The notes: generated from the letters alone by a model not told the origin. A stretch of 15,031 nucleotides of DNA from CAZEFK01 sp964511405 (GCA_964511405.1 CAZEFK010000179.1:1-15031), one strand, 5' to 3'; shown: positions 1 to 8,283, counted from the first letter of the stretch. Numbers and translations: made by a program.

Positions 1-624
1 ATCCAATGGGTCAACGAGCAGTGGCCGCCGCTCGGCAAGATCGACGCCGGCGCCGTGGTCCAGGCTGTGGCCGCCGCCAAACCCGACGCCATCCTGAACA
101 TCACCTTCGGCCCCGACCTGGTGAAGTTCGTGCGCGAGGGCAACACCCGCGGCCTGTTCAAGGGCCGGTCGGTGGTCAGCTTCCTGACCGGCGAGCCGGA
201 ATATCTCGATCCGCTCAAGGACGAGGCGCCGGAGGGCTGGCTGGTCACCGGCTATCCCTGGTACGGCATCAAGACCCCGGCCCACGACGCCTTCCTCAAG
301 GCCTACGAGGCCAAGTACAGCGAGCCGCCCAAGCTGGGCTCGGTGGTCGGCTATTCGACGGTCAAGGCGATGGCCGCGATCCTCAACAAGGCCGGCAGCA
401 CCGACGCCGAGAAGCTGGTCGACGCCGCCGAGGGCATCGGCCTCGACACGCCCTTCGGCCCGATCCAGTTCCGCAAGATCGACCACCAGTCGACGCTCGG
501 CGCCTTCGTCGGCCGGACCGCGCTCAAGGACGGCAAGGGCGTGATGGTCGACTTCGAGTACCGCGACGGCGCCAAGTACCTGCCCAGCGACGCCGAGGTC
601 GCGAAGCTCAGGCCGCAGGGATGA
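1..624 (+). CDS. Branched-chain amino acid-type ABC transporter substrate-binding protein, C-terminal part (5' end outside window)
   Basis: The reading frame is open from base 1 to a TGA at 622-624, giving the last 207 residues of a protein whose signal peptide and N-terminal lobe lie upstream of the window. The segment resembles the C-terminal half of periplasmic-binding family 6 (LivJ/LivK-like) proteins: a PDAILNITFGPDLVKFVREG stretch, a GYPWYGIKTPAHDAFLKAYEAKY segment, and a late TPFGPIQFRKIDHQ motif. Such proteins capture a ligand in the periplasm and deliver it to the permease encoded immediately downstream. By family knowledge the ligand could be a branched-chain amino acid, but this fold also binds amides, urea and aromatic acids. 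The part visible here does not fix the specificity. Only 25 bp separate it from the permease gene, so the two are probably cotranscribed. Confidence 0.9.
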   Translation: MQWVNEQWPPLGKIDAGAVVQAVAAAKPDAILNITFGPDLVKFVREGNTRGLFKGRSVVSFLTGEPEYLDPLKDEAPEGWLVTGYPWYGIKTPAHDAFLKAYEAKYSEPPKLGSVVGYSTVKAMAAILNKAGSTDAEKLVDAAEGIGLDTPFGPIQFRKIDHQSTLGAFVGRTALKDGKGVMVDFEYRDGAKYLPSDAEVAKLRPQG

Positions 625-636
625 GGACGCGCGAGC

Positions 637-642
637 AGGAGG
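637..642 (+). promoter_or_regulatory. Strong Shine-Dalgarno site for the GTG-started fused permease
   Basis: A perfect AGGAGG lies 7 nt before the GTG at 650-652. It supports the GTG as the true start, and no in-frame ATG gives a better-placed alternative at the N-terminus. Confidence 0.75.
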
Positions 643-649
643 GGGCGGC

Positions 650-2515
650 GTGGACCTGATCGTCGCCCAGTTCCTGACCGGGCTGGCCAGCGCGGCGTCG
701 CTGTTCCTGGTGGCTTCGGGGCTGTCGGTGATCTTCGGGGTGACCCGGATCGTCAACTTCGCCCACGGCGCCTTCTACATGGTCGGCGCCTACGTGGCCT
801 ACAGCCTGACCGAGGCCTGGGCCGGCAGCCTGGGCTTCTGGGGCGGGCTGGTGGCGGCGGCAGCGGCGGTGGCCGTGCTGGGCGCCGTGGTCGAGATGAC
901 GGTGCTGCGCCGGATCTATGCCGCGCCTGAATTGTTCCAGCTGCTGGCGACCTTCGGCCTGACCCTGGCGATCGAGGACCTGGTGGTGCTGGCCTGGGGT
1001 CCGGACGACCTGGTCGGCCGCCGCGCCCCGGGCCTGCGCGGCGCCGTCGACGTGCTGGGCCAGCCTTTGCCCAGCTACGACCTGCTGCTGATCGCGCTCG
1101 GCCCGGTGGCGCTGGCGGCGCTGTGGCTGCTGTTCCGGCGCACCCGCTGGGGCGTGCTGGTGCGCGCCGCCACCCAGGACCGCGAGATGGTGGCGGCGCT
1201 GGGCGTCAACCAGCGCTGGCTGTTCACCAGCGTGTTCGCGCTCGGCGTGTTCCTGGCCGCGCTGGGCGGGGCGCTGCAGCTCCCGCGCGATGCGGTCAAT
1301 CACGGCATGGACCTCGACGTCATCGTCGAAGTCTTCGTGGTGGTCGTGATCGGCGGCCTGGGCAGCGTGCCGGGCGCGTTCCTGGCCGCCGTGCTGGTGT
1401 CCGAGCTCAACGCCTTCGGCATCCTGGTGCTGCCCAAGATCTCGCTGGTGCTGGTGTTCCTGGTCATGGCCGGAGTCCTGGTGGTGCGGCCCTGGGGACT
1501 GCTCGGCCGCGCCGAGGCTCCGGCGCGCCAGGCGTCCGGTGCCGGTGTGCGCCCCTGGCGGCCGCTCGGGCCGGGCGGCTGGGCGGTCGCCGCGGCGGTG
1601 GTCGCGGCGGCGGCGCTGCTGCCGCTGGCCGGCGGCGCCTACCTGCTGGGGGTCGGCGCCGAGATCCTGATCTTCGTGGTGTTCGCGGCCAGCCTGCACC
1701 TGCTGATGGCCGGCGGCGGCCTGGCCTCGTTCGGCCATGCCGCCTATTTCGGCTGCGGCGCCTATGGCGCGGCGCTGCTGGTCAAGCTGGCCGGCTTCGG
1801 CATGCTGCCGGCGCTGCTGCTGGGGCCGCTGCTGGCGCTGGCCGCGGCAGTGCTGGTCGGCTGGTTCTGCGTGCGCCTGTCGGGCGTGTACTTCGCCATG
1901 CTGACCCTGGCCTTCGCCCAGATTGCCTGGTCGGTGGCGTTCCAATGGATGTCGGTGACCGGCGGCGACAACGGCCTGCTCGGCCTGTGGCCGGCGGCGT
2001 GGCTGGCGACGCCGGCGCGGTTCTATTACCTGGCGCTGGCGGTCGCCGTGGCCGCTGTTCTGGGGCTGCGCGCGCTGCTGCTGTCGCCGTTCGGCTATGC
2101 CCTGCGCGCGACTCGGGATTCGCCGCTGCGCGCCGAGGCGGTCGGGTTCGACCGCATGCGCGTGCAATGGGCGGCGTTCGCGGTCTCGGGCCTGGTCGCG
2201 GGCGTTGCCGGCGCCCTGTTCGTGTTCCTGAAGGGCAGCGTGTTTCCCGACGCGCTGGGCATCCCGACCTCGATCGACGGCCTGGTCATGGTGCTGCTGG
2301 GCGGCGTCGGCAGCCTGTCCGGCGCGGTGGTCGGCGCCGTGGTCTACAAGGCGCTGGCGATCTGGCTGATGAGCCAGACCGACCTGTCGAAGCTGGTGCT
2401 GGGGCTGGTGATCGTGCTGTTGGTGGTGGGCCTGCCCAAGGGCCTGGCCGGCTCGCTCGGCGAGGTCCGGTGGCGCGGGCGCCGGCCGCTGCTGGTCGAG
2501 GCCAAGGCGAAATGA
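650..2515 (+). CDS. Fused LivH-LivM branched-chain amino acid-type ABC transporter permease
   Basis: This 621-aa very hydrophobic inner-membrane protein joins the two permease subunits that are separate LivH and LivM polypeptides in E. coli. The LivH half (about residues 1-285) carries the family signature VTRIVNFAHGAFYMVGAY at 31-48 and a GGLGSVPGAFLAAV loop near 235. A short basic linker rich in Arg/Ala/Pro (about 283-305) leads into the LivM half, with GHAAYFGCGAYGAA at 362-375 and a matching GGVGSLSGAVVGAVV loop near 552. The two halves therefore show the same internal architecture. Translation starts at GTG 650, supported by an AGGAGG. Its TGA overlaps the ATG of the livG-like gene. Fused LivHM permeases are known in proteobacteria, so the fusion is probably real: the frame is uninterrupted through the linker. 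Transported substrate unknown. Confidence 0.92.
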   Translation: MDLIVAQFLTGLASAASLFLVASGLSVIFGVTRIVNFAHGAFYMVGAYVAYSLTEAWAGSLGFWGGLVAAAAAVAVLGAVVEMTVLRRIYAAPELFQLLATFGLTLAIEDLVVLAWGPDDLVGRRAPGLRGAVDVLGQPLPSYDLLLIALGPVALAALWLLFRRTRWGVLVRAATQDREMVAALGVNQRWLFTSVFALGVFLAALGGALQLPRDAVNHGMDLDVIVEVFVVVVIGGLGSVPGAFLAAVLVSELNAFGILVLPKISLVLVFLVMAGVLVVRPWGLLGRAEAPARQASGAGVRPWRPLGPGGWAVAAAVVAAAALLPLAGGAYLLGVGAEILIFVVFAASLHLLMAGGGLASFGHAAYFGCGAYGAALLVKLAGFGMLPALLLGPLLALAAAVLVGWFCVRLSGVYFAMLTLAFAQIAWSVAFQWMSVTGGDNGLLGLWPAAWLATPARFYYLALAVAVAAVLGLRALLLSPFGYALRATRDSPLRAEAVGFDRMRVQWAAFAVSGLVAGVAGALFVFLKGSVFPDALGIPTSIDGLVMVLLGGVGSLSGAVVGAVVYKALAIWLMSQTDLSKLVLGLVIVLLVVGLPKGLAGSLGEVRWRGRRPLLVEAKAK

Positions 2516-3282
2516 GCGTCTTGGAAGTCAGCGGCCTGGCCAAGGCCTATGGCGGCGTGCGCGCCGTCGGCGGCGTCAGCTTCGCCGTCGCGGCCGGCGA
2601 GATGCTGGCGCTGATCGGCCCCAACGGCGCCGGCAAGAGCACCTGCTTCAACATGGTCGGCGGTCAGATCCGGCCCGACGCCGGCAGCGTGCGCATCGCC
2701 GGGCGCGAGGCGGTCGGGTTGGCGCCGCGCGAGATCTGGCGGCTGGGGGTCGGCCGGACCTTCCAGATCACCGCCACCTTTCCCTCGATGACGGTCCGCG
2801 AGAACCTGCAGGTGGCGCTGCTGTCGCATCACCGCACGCTGGGGCTCTGGCGCTGGGCCGGGCGCTTCCACCGCGACGAGGCCGACCGGCTGCTCGACCT
2901 GGTCGGCATGCGCGGCGATGCCGAGCGGCCCTGCGGCGAGCTCGCCTATGGCGACTTGAAGCGGGTCGAGATCGCTGTGGCGCTGGCCAACCAGCCGACG
3001 CTGCTGCTGATGGACGAGCCGACCGCGGGCATGGCGCCGGGCGAGCGCATCGCCCTGATGCGGCTGGTCGCCCGGCTGGCCCGGGAGCATGGCATCGCGG
3101 TGCTGTTCACCGAGCACGACATGGACGTGGTGTTCGAGCATGCCGACCGGGTCATGGTGCTGAACCGCGGCGAGCTGATCGCCGAGGGCACGCCGGCCGC
3201 GGTGCGCGCCGACCCCGACGTCCGCGCCGTCTATCTGGGCGAGGGCACGCTCTACGACACCCGCTGGCACGGCCCGGCATGA
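2512..3282 (+). CDS. livG: LivG-type ABC transporter ATP-binding protein
   Basis: This 256-aa cytoplasmic ATPase would power the fused LivHM permease as one of two non-identical nucleotide-binding subunits. Visible motifs are Walker A GPNGAGKST at 36-44, the LivG-style degenerate signature LAYGD at 144-148 in place of LSGGQ, Walker B LLLMDEP at 164-170 and the switch histidine in TEHDMD at 202. The GRTFQ segment (81-85) and the C-terminal AEGTP..VR.DP.V..VYLGEG tail are typical of LivG. The ATG start at 2512 overlaps the permease stop (ATGA) and sits 4 nt after an AAGG, so translational coupling is likely. The frame continues far upstream as an overlapping open frame inside the permease gene, but homology begins only at this ATG. 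Length is normal for the family. Confidence 0.93.
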   Translation: MSVLEVSGLAKAYGGVRAVGGVSFAVAAGEMLALIGPNGAGKSTCFNMVGGQIRPDAGSVRIAGREAVGLAPREIWRLGVGRTFQITATFPSMTVRENLQVALLSHHRTLGLWRWAGRFHRDEADRLLDLVGMRGDAERPCGELAYGDLKRVEIAVALANQPTLLLMDEPTAGMAPGERIALMRLVARLAREHGIAVLFTEHDMDVVFEHADRVMVLNRGELIAEGTPAAVRADPDVRAVYLGEGTLYDTRWHGPA

Positions 3283-3991
3283 CCATGCAGCCGCCCATGC
3301 TGGCCGTCGAGGGCCTGAACAGCTTCTATGGCGCCGCCCACATCCTGCACGACGTGGCGCTGGAAGTCGGGCGTGGCGAGGTGGTGGCGCTGCTGGGCCG
3401 CAACGGCGCCGGCAAGTCGACCACCTTCCGCTCGCTGGTCGGGCTGGTGACCAGCCGGCGCGGCCGGGTGCGCTTCCAGGACGCCGACATCGTGAGCCTG
3501 CCGACCCACGAGATCGTGCGCCGGGGCCTCGGCTACGTGCCCGAGGACCGGCGCATCTTCACCGACCTCACCGTCGACGAGAACCTGGCCGTGGGCCGCC
3601 AGCAGCCGCGCCCCGGCGCCCCGACCTGGACGCCCGAGCGCCTGTACGAGCTGTTCCCGAACCTGGGCGAGATGCGCCGCCGGCCGGGCGGCCGCATGAG
3701 CGGCGGCGAGCNNNNNNNNNNGCCCGCACGCTGATGGGCAATCCGTCGCTGGTGCTGCTGGACGAGCCCTCGGAGGGCCTGGCCCCGCGCATCGTCGAGC
3801 AGATGGCCGACGTCATCCTGGCGATGAAGCGCCAGGGCTTGAGCATCGTGATCTCCGAGCAGAACCTGCATTTTGCCAAGCTGATCTCGGACCGCGCCTA
3901 TATCATCGAGAAAGGCGCGATCCGCTTCTCCGGCACGATCGCCGAGATCGAGGCCGACCCCGCCATCAAGGACGCCTATCTGGCCGTATGA
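3279..3991 (+). CDS. livF: LivF-type ABC transporter ATP-binding protein, interrupted by an assembly gap
   Basis: This is the second ATPase subunit of the transporter. The first segment (residues 1-144) has Walker A GRNGAGKST at 40-48 and the LivF-typical GYVPEDRRIF, and ends in MSGGE, the start of the ABC signature. Ten Ns follow. The second segment resumes as ARTLMGNPSLVLLDEPSEGLAP (Walker B, D-loop) and contains the switch histidine in SEQNLHF before ending with TGA at 3989-3991. The two parts are in different frames because the N run is a placeholder. Family proteins read QQMLAI between SGGE and the small residue preceding R.LM. With the C at 3711 as the first base of the first Gln codon, 17 missing bases would restore the frame and give a 239-aa protein, normal for LivF. 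The start overlaps the livG stop (ATGA), and ATG 3285 is a possible alternative. Not a pseudogene on present evidence. Confidence 0.9.
3712..3721. other. Assembly gap (10 Ns) inside livF
   Basis: Ten consecutive Ns replace the middle of the ABC signature region of livF. Ten is not a frame-restoring length: true lengths of 2, 5, 8, 11, 14 or 17 would be. Family conservation favours 17, so the sequence after this point is probably shifted about 7 bp relative to the real chromosome. Confidence 0.97.
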
Positions 3992-4416
3992 GCGATTCTT
4001 CCCCCCGCCGCTATCGCCTGGACGAGCAGGTTGGCTTCATCCTGCGCCAGGTGACCCAGCGGCACACGGCGATCTTCGCCGCCCACATGGTCGAGGACCT
4101 GACCCCGACCCAGTTCGCGGCCCTGGCCAAGCTGGCCGAGCAGGGACCCTGCTCGCAGAACCGGCTGGGCCGGCTGACGGCCATGGACGCCGCCACCATC
4201 AAGGGCGTGATCGATCGCCTGGGCCGGCGCGGGCTGATCGAGACCCGCCCCGACGCCGCCGACGCCCGGCTGCTGATGGTGGCCTTGACCCCGGCCGGCG
4301 AGGCGGTGATCGGACAGGCCCTGCCGGCCGGCTTGCGCATCACCGAGGAGACGCTGGCGCCGCTGTCGCCGGACGAGTGCGAGACGCTGCTGGGGCTGCT
4401 GCGGAAGCTGCGGTAA
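3988..4416 (+). CDS. MarR-family transcriptional regulator
   Basis: This 142-aa cytoplasmic DNA-binding protein has a helical dimerisation segment at both ends. The winged helix-turn-helix spans about residues 40-102: TPTQFAALAKLAEQGPCSQN, a recognition-helix region DAATIKGVIDRLGRRGLI, and a wing with the family hallmark RPDAADARLLMVALTPAG. MarR proteins commonly repress neighbouring genes and are released by small, often aromatic, ligands. Its ATG overlaps the livF stop (ATGA), so it is translated as the last gene of the transporter operon. By inference it senses the transported compound or a breakdown product. A regulator sharing an operon with a Liv-type transporter fits import of a catabolic substrate at least as well as general amino-acid supply. 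The ligand cannot be read from sequence. It ends 3 bp before the convergent dehydrogenase gene. Confidence 0.88.
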   Translation: MSDSSPRRYRLDEQVGFILRQVTQRHTAIFAAHMVEDLTPTQFAALAKLAEQGPCSQNRLGRLTAMDAATIKGVIDRLGRRGLIETRPDAADARLLMVALTPAGEAVIGQALPAGLRITEETLAPLSPDECETLLGLLRKLR

Positions 4417-4419
4417 CCG

Positions 4420-5454
4420 TCACCGCCGCTCGATCACCGTCACCCCTCGGCCGTCGAACCGGTCCATCGCCGCCAGCGCGGCCGGCGCCGCGTCCAGGCC
4501 GATGCGGGCGCCGATCAGCCGCTGCGGCGCCAGCCGGCCGTCCGCGATCAGGGCCAGCATGGCGCCGTAGCGGTGCGCCGGCATGCCGTGGCTGCCCAGG
4601 ATCTCCAGCTCATGGGCGATCACCCGGTCCATCGGCACGGCCGGGCGGGCATGGTCGGCCAGCATCAGGCCGACCTGAACATGGCGGCCGCGCCGGCGCA
4701 GGTTGGCGATCGAGTTGAAGCAGGTCTGCGGATGACCCAGGGCGTCGAGCGACAGGTGGGCGCCGCCGCCGGTCACCTCGCGCACCGCGGCCACCACGTC
4801 GGCGTCGGCGCGGACGCACGCGGTGGCGCCAAGCTCGCGGGCGAAGGCCAGCTTGTCGTCGGTGCGGTCGACCGCGACCACCCGGGCGCCCGCCGCGACC
4901 GCGATCATTATCGCCGACAGGCCGACGCCGCCGCAGCCATGCACCGCCACCCACTCGCCCGGCGCCACCCGGCCTTGGTCGATGACGGCGCGGAACGCCG
5001 TGGCGAAGCGGCAGCCGAGGCTGGCCGCGGTGGCGAAATCCAAACTGTCGGGCAGGCGCACCAGGTTGAGGTCGGCGGCCTCGATCGCGACCAGATCGGC
5101 GAACGACCCCCAGGCGGTGAAGCCCGGCTGAAACTGGTGCTCGCACACTTGCTGGTGGCCGGCATGGCATTCCGGGCAGCGGCCGCAGGCCGCCACGAAC
5201 GGCACCGTCACCCGGTCGCCCGGCCGCCAGCGGCGGACCTCGGCACCGACCGCGGCGACCGTACCGGCCAGCTCGTGCCCCGGCACATGCGGCAGCACGA
5301 TGTCGGGATCGTGGCCCATCCAGCCATGCCAATCGCTGCGGCACAGGCCCGAGGCCTCGACCGCGATCACCGCGCCGGCCGGCGTCGGCGTGGGATCGGC
5401 GACCTCGGCGACCCGCGGCAGCTCCCCGAACCGCTCATACAGCACCGCACGCAT
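4420..5454 (-). CDS. Zinc-dependent medium-chain alcohol dehydrogenase
   Basis: This 344-aa cytoplasmic oxidoreductase belongs to the medium-chain dehydrogenase superfamily and would interconvert an alcohol and an aldehyde or ketone with NAD(P). The GroES-like N-terminal domain has the catalytic zinc ligands Cys38 (in GLCRSDWHG), His60-Glu61 (PGHELAG) and probably Cys148 (LGCRFATAF). The structural zinc lobe has Cys90, Cys93, Cys96 and Cys104. The Rossmann domain starts at VHGCGGVGLSA (173-178 glycine motif), followed by VVAVDRTDDKL, where the Asp at the end of beta-2 suggests NAD rather than NADP. The start is ATG at 5454-5452, with a GAGGAGA Shine-Dalgarno (complement of 5459-5465) 4 nt upstream. 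It is convergent with marR, with a 3-bp gap, and divergent from the DUF2339 gene. Substrate unknown; no evident partner gene beside it. Confidence 0.92.
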   Translation of the reverse strand: MRAVLYERFGELPRVAEVADPTPTPAGAVIAVEASGLCRSDWHGWMGHDPDIVLPHVPGHELAGTVAAVGAEVRRWRPGDRVTVPFVAACGRCPECHAGHQQVCEHQFQPGFTAWGSFADLVAIEAADLNLVRLPDSLDFATAASLGCRFATAFRAVIDQGRVAPGEWVAVHGCGGVGLSAIMIAVAAGARVVAVDRTDDKLAFARELGATACVRADADVVAAVREVTGGGAHLSLDALGHPQTCFNSIANLRRRGRHVQVGLMLADHARPAVPMDRVIAHELEILGSHGMPAHRYGAMLALIADGRLAPQRLIGARIGLDAAPAALAAMDRFDGRGVTVIERR

Positions 5455-5572
5455 GGGCTCTCCTCGTCTTGTCCCGGGCCCAGGCTACGCCGTCCCCGGC
5501 AGTCTGGTCGATTGCCCACGGGGGCCGGCCGGTCCAGGCTGACGGCGAGACACTCGGCCGAGGGCCTTGGCC
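5455..5572. promoter_or_regulatory. Divergent intergenic region between alcohol dehydrogenase and DUF2339 genes
   Basis: This 118-bp stretch must hold the promoters for both divergent genes. I see no convincing -35/-10 pair on either strand. A perfect 10-bp palindrome CTCGGCCGAG (5553-5562) overlaps the GAGGG Shine-Dalgarno (5560-5564) of the DUF2339 gene. An inverted pair CGCCGTC (5488-5494) and GACGGCG (5541-5547) flanks the middle. In DNA this GC-rich both could be chance. Confidence 0.4.
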
Positions 5573-8269
5573 ATGGACGGATTGTTCGTGCTGATCGGGC
5601 TGGCCCTGGCGGGATGGCTGCTGTTCGGTCCGCTCATCGCCACGGCCGGCCTGCGCCGCCGGGTTGGTGCGCTGGAGCGCGAGCTGGCGGCCCTGCGCGC
5701 CCGCGCCGCCCCGGACGGGGGGGCGATGCAAGTTTCGGCGCCGGTTGCCGAGCCCCAGCCCCAGCCCGAGCCGGAGCCGCCGCCGGAGCTGGAGGCGGCC
5801 GAGGCGGGCCCGGCGCCGGCGGCCCCGTCCACGCCCCGGCGGCCGCGGGCCTGGGACGAACTCGAGGCGTGGGTGGTCCGCCACTGGATCGTGGCCGCGG
5901 GCGGCGTCACGGCGGCGCTGGGCGGCCTGTTCCTGGTGCGCTATTCGATCGAGCAGGGACTGCTGGGGCCCGAAGCGCGGGTGGTGCTGGGCGCGCTGGT
6001 CGGCCTGGCGCTGCTGGCGGGCGCGGACTGGACCCGGCGGCGGCTGCTCGACGCCGCCGGGTCCCCCGATGCCGGCCTGGCCGACCTGCGCCGGCAGGTG
6101 CCGGCCGCGTTGGGCGGCGCCGGGCTGGTGACGCTGTACGGGGTGGTGTACGCCGCGCACGGGCTCTACGATCTGATCCCGCCGGTCGTGGCGTTCGGGC
6201 TGCTGGCCGCGGTGGGCGCGGTCGCCCTGGCGGCGGGGCTGCTGTACGGGCCGCTGGCGGCCGGGCTCGGCACCGGCATGGCGCTGCTGGCCCCGGCGCT
6301 GGTGGCGAGCGATCAGCCCGACGCCGGCATCCTGTTCGCCTATCTGTTCGCGGTCAGCGCCGCGGTGCTGGCGCTGCTCCGCCACCGCCCGTGGCCTTGG
6401 CTGGCGTGGCTGGTCCTGGCCGGCAACGGGTTGTGGCATCTGGGCTGGACGGTCGATATGGGCGGTGCCCAGGCGCTGCCGCGCGTGCTGCAGCTGCTGG
6501 CGCTGGCCAGCCTGGCGGCAGGGCTGCTGCAGGGCGAGCGGTGGCCGGCGCCGGACGGGCCGTGGTGGCGTTGGGCCTGGCCGGCCGCGCCGGTGCCGGT
6601 GTGGACGGTCGCCCTGACGGTGCTGGGCGGCTTCGTCCTGCTGTGGGGCATCGCCGGTGCCACCGGTTATGACAGTGTGGCGGCGGTCGGCTGGGGCGTC
6701 GGACTGGCGCTGCTGCTGGTGCTGGCGCGCCGGGCCCCGACCCAGGCGCCGCTGCTGCCCGCCGTGGCGCTGCTGACCGTTGGGCTGGTCGCGGCCTGGG
6801 ACGTACCGGCCATGCCGACCGACCCGCAGTGGGCCTGGTTCCTGCACGGGCCGCTGCTGCCGCCGGTGCTGGCCCGCTATCTGGCGCCGGTGGTCGCCTA
6901 TGGCGCCCTGCTGGGCGCCGGCGGCTTCGCGTTGCTGTGGGGGGCCGGCAGCCCCGGGCTGTGGGCCGCGGTGTCGGCGGGGGCCCCGATTGCCCTGCTC
7001 GCACTGCTGTACGCCCGGCTGGCCGAGGCGCCCGACCTGCCCTGGACGGCGGCCGCGCTGGCCCTGGCTGCCCTTGCGGTGGCCGCGGCGGCGCGCGTCG
7101 CCCGCTACCGGCCGCGGCTGGACGCCGCCCTGGCCGCCTATGCGGCGGCCGCCACCTTGGCCTTGGCGCTGGCGGCCACCTTTGCCCTGCGCGAGGCCTG
7201 GCTGACCGTCGCGCTGGCGCTGGAGCTGCCGGCATTGGCGTGGATCTGGCGGCGCACCGCGGATCCCGACGACACCGGCGGCCTGCCGGCGCTGCGCGCC
7301 CTGGCCGGCGGGGTCGCAGCGGTGCTGCTCGTCCGGCTGCTGCTGAACCCGGCCGTGCTGGCCTATGGCCGCGACCTGCCGATCCTGCTGAACTGGCCGC
7401 TCTACGGCTATGGGCTGCCGGCGGCCGCGAGCTGGTTGGCGGCGCGCTGGTTCCGCCAGGCGCCGGCCGACCGCCTGGCGACCCTGCTGGAGGCCGCAGC
7501 GCTGGCCTTTGTCACGGCGCTGATGACGCTGGAGCTGTCGCACGCCGCGGCCGGCGGCGGACCGCTGGACAGCACGGCGGCGCCGCTGCGCCAGGCGGCG
7601 GCCGTCGGCATCGGATGGCTGGCCCTGGCGGTGCTGCTGCTACGCCGGGACCATGGGGGCGGAGCCGAAGCGCGCGGCCCGGGACCGGCCGGCATCGCCG
7701 GGTGGGGCTGGCGGATCATCGGCGGGGCCGGGTTGGCTTGGACCGCGGTCGCCACGCTGGGCGCCCTGAACCCGCTGGTGACCCCGACCACGGTCGGGAG
7801 CGCGCCGGTGCTGAACGAGCTGCTGTTCGACTACGGCCTGCCGGCGCTGCTGCTGGCGTTGGGCGCGGCCGAGCTGCGGCGCCGCGGCCACGGCGGGTCG
7901 GCGCGCGCCGCGGCCGCCGCCGCGGTTCTGTTCGCGTTGGCCACGCTGACACTGGAGGTGCGCCAGGCGTTCCACGGCGCCCGGCTCGACCTGGGCGAGG
8001 TCGCCGAAGCCGAGACCTACGCCTATTCCGCGGCCTGGCTGCTGCTGGCCCTGGCGCTGCTGGCGGGCGGCCTGCGCTGGCCCCGGACCGACTTCCGCCA
8101 CGCCGGCTTCGGCCTGCTGGCTGTCGCCGTAGGCAAGGCTTTCCTGATCGATATGGCGGCCCTCACCGGGCTGTGGCGCGCGGCCTCGTTCCTGGGGCTG
8201 GGCCTGTGCCTGATCGGGATCGGCTGGGCCTATCAGCGGTTCGCCCGCGGCACCGGCGTGCGCGCCTGA
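5573..8269 (+). CDS. DUF2339 family large polytopic membrane protein
   Basis: This 898-aa integral membrane protein has the layout of DUF2339 (PF10101) proteins. There is one N-terminal transmembrane segment (about 4-24) and a short charged, coiled-coil-like stretch (25-46). A Pro/Glu/Ala-rich linker (about 59-95) follows, then the conserved entry segment WVVRHWIVAAGG and a LFLVRYSIEQGLLGPEARV motif (about 119-137). After that come some twenty or more closely spaced hydrophobic segments to the C-terminus. The family has no established function that I know of. The ATG at 5573 is preferred over the TTG at 5567 because a GAGGG lies 8 nt before it. The gene stands alone: its upstream neighbour is divergent, and the downstream operon has its own candidate promoter 15 bp after the stop. 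Length is within the family range. Confidence 0.88.
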   Translation: MDGLFVLIGLALAGWLLFGPLIATAGLRRRVGALERELAALRARAAPDGGAMQVSAPVAEPQPQPEPEPPPELEAAEAGPAPAAPSTPRRPRAWDELEAWVVRHWIVAAGGVTAALGGLFLVRYSIEQGLLGPEARVVLGALVGLALLAGADWTRRRLLDAAGSPDAGLADLRRQVPAALGGAGLVTLYGVVYAAHGLYDLIPPVVAFGLLAAVGAVALAAGLLYGPLAAGLGTGMALLAPALVASDQPDAGILFAYLFAVSAAVLALLRHRPWPWLAWLVLAGNGLWHLGWTVDMGGAQALPRVLQLLALASLAAGLLQGERWPAPDGPWWRWAWPAAPVPVWTVALTVLGGFVLLWGIAGATGYDSVAAVGWGVGLALLLVLARRAPTQAPLLPAVALLTVGLVAAWDVPAMPTDPQWAWFLHGPLLPPVLARYLAPVVAYGALLGAGGFALLWGAGSPGLWAAVSAGAPIALLALLYARLAEAPDLPWTAAALALAALAVAAAARVARYRPRLDAALAAYAAAATLALALAATFALREAWLTVALALELPALAWIWRRTADPDDTGGLPALRALAGGVAAVLLVRLLLNPAVLAYGRDLPILLNWPLYGYGLPAAASWLAARWFRQAPADRLATLLEAAALAFVTALMTLELSHAAAGGGPLDSTAAPLRQAAAVGIGWLALAVLLLRRDHGGGAEARGPGPAGIAGWGWRIIGGAGLAWTAVATLGALNPLVTPTTVGSAPVLNELLFDYGLPALLLALGAAELRRRGHGGSARAAAAAAVLFALATLTLEVRQAFHGARLDLGEVAEAETYAYSAAWLLLALALLAGGLRWPRTDFRHAGFGLLAVAVGKAFLIDMAALTGLWRAASFLGLGLCLIGIGWAYQRFARGTGVRA

Positions 8270-8283
8270 CCGGAGGCGCGGCA

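Noticed and set aside
608..2167. Long minus-strand open frame antisense to the permease gene
   Set aside because: Its translation is low-complexity Gln/Arg/His/Ala repeats, as expected when a GC-rich, Leu/Val/Ala-rich membrane gene is read in reverse. The plus-strand frame has clear family motifs.
1123..2511. Upstream in-frame extension of LivG inside the permease gene
   Set aside because: ABC ATPase homology begins at ATG 2512. The preceding open frame is Arg/Gly/Ala-rich noise overlapping a real gene.
3712..3991. livF as a frameshifted pseudogene
   Set aside because: The frame change coincides exactly with the N run, and both flanks have intact conserved motifs, so it is an assembly artefact.
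5435..7543. Very long minus-strand open frame opposite the DUF2339 gene, and the plus-strand open frame 4573-6672 opposite the dehydrogenase
   Set aside because: Both are compositional shadows with Arg/Gln/Gly/Ala-rich, motif-free translations that overlap well-supported genes.
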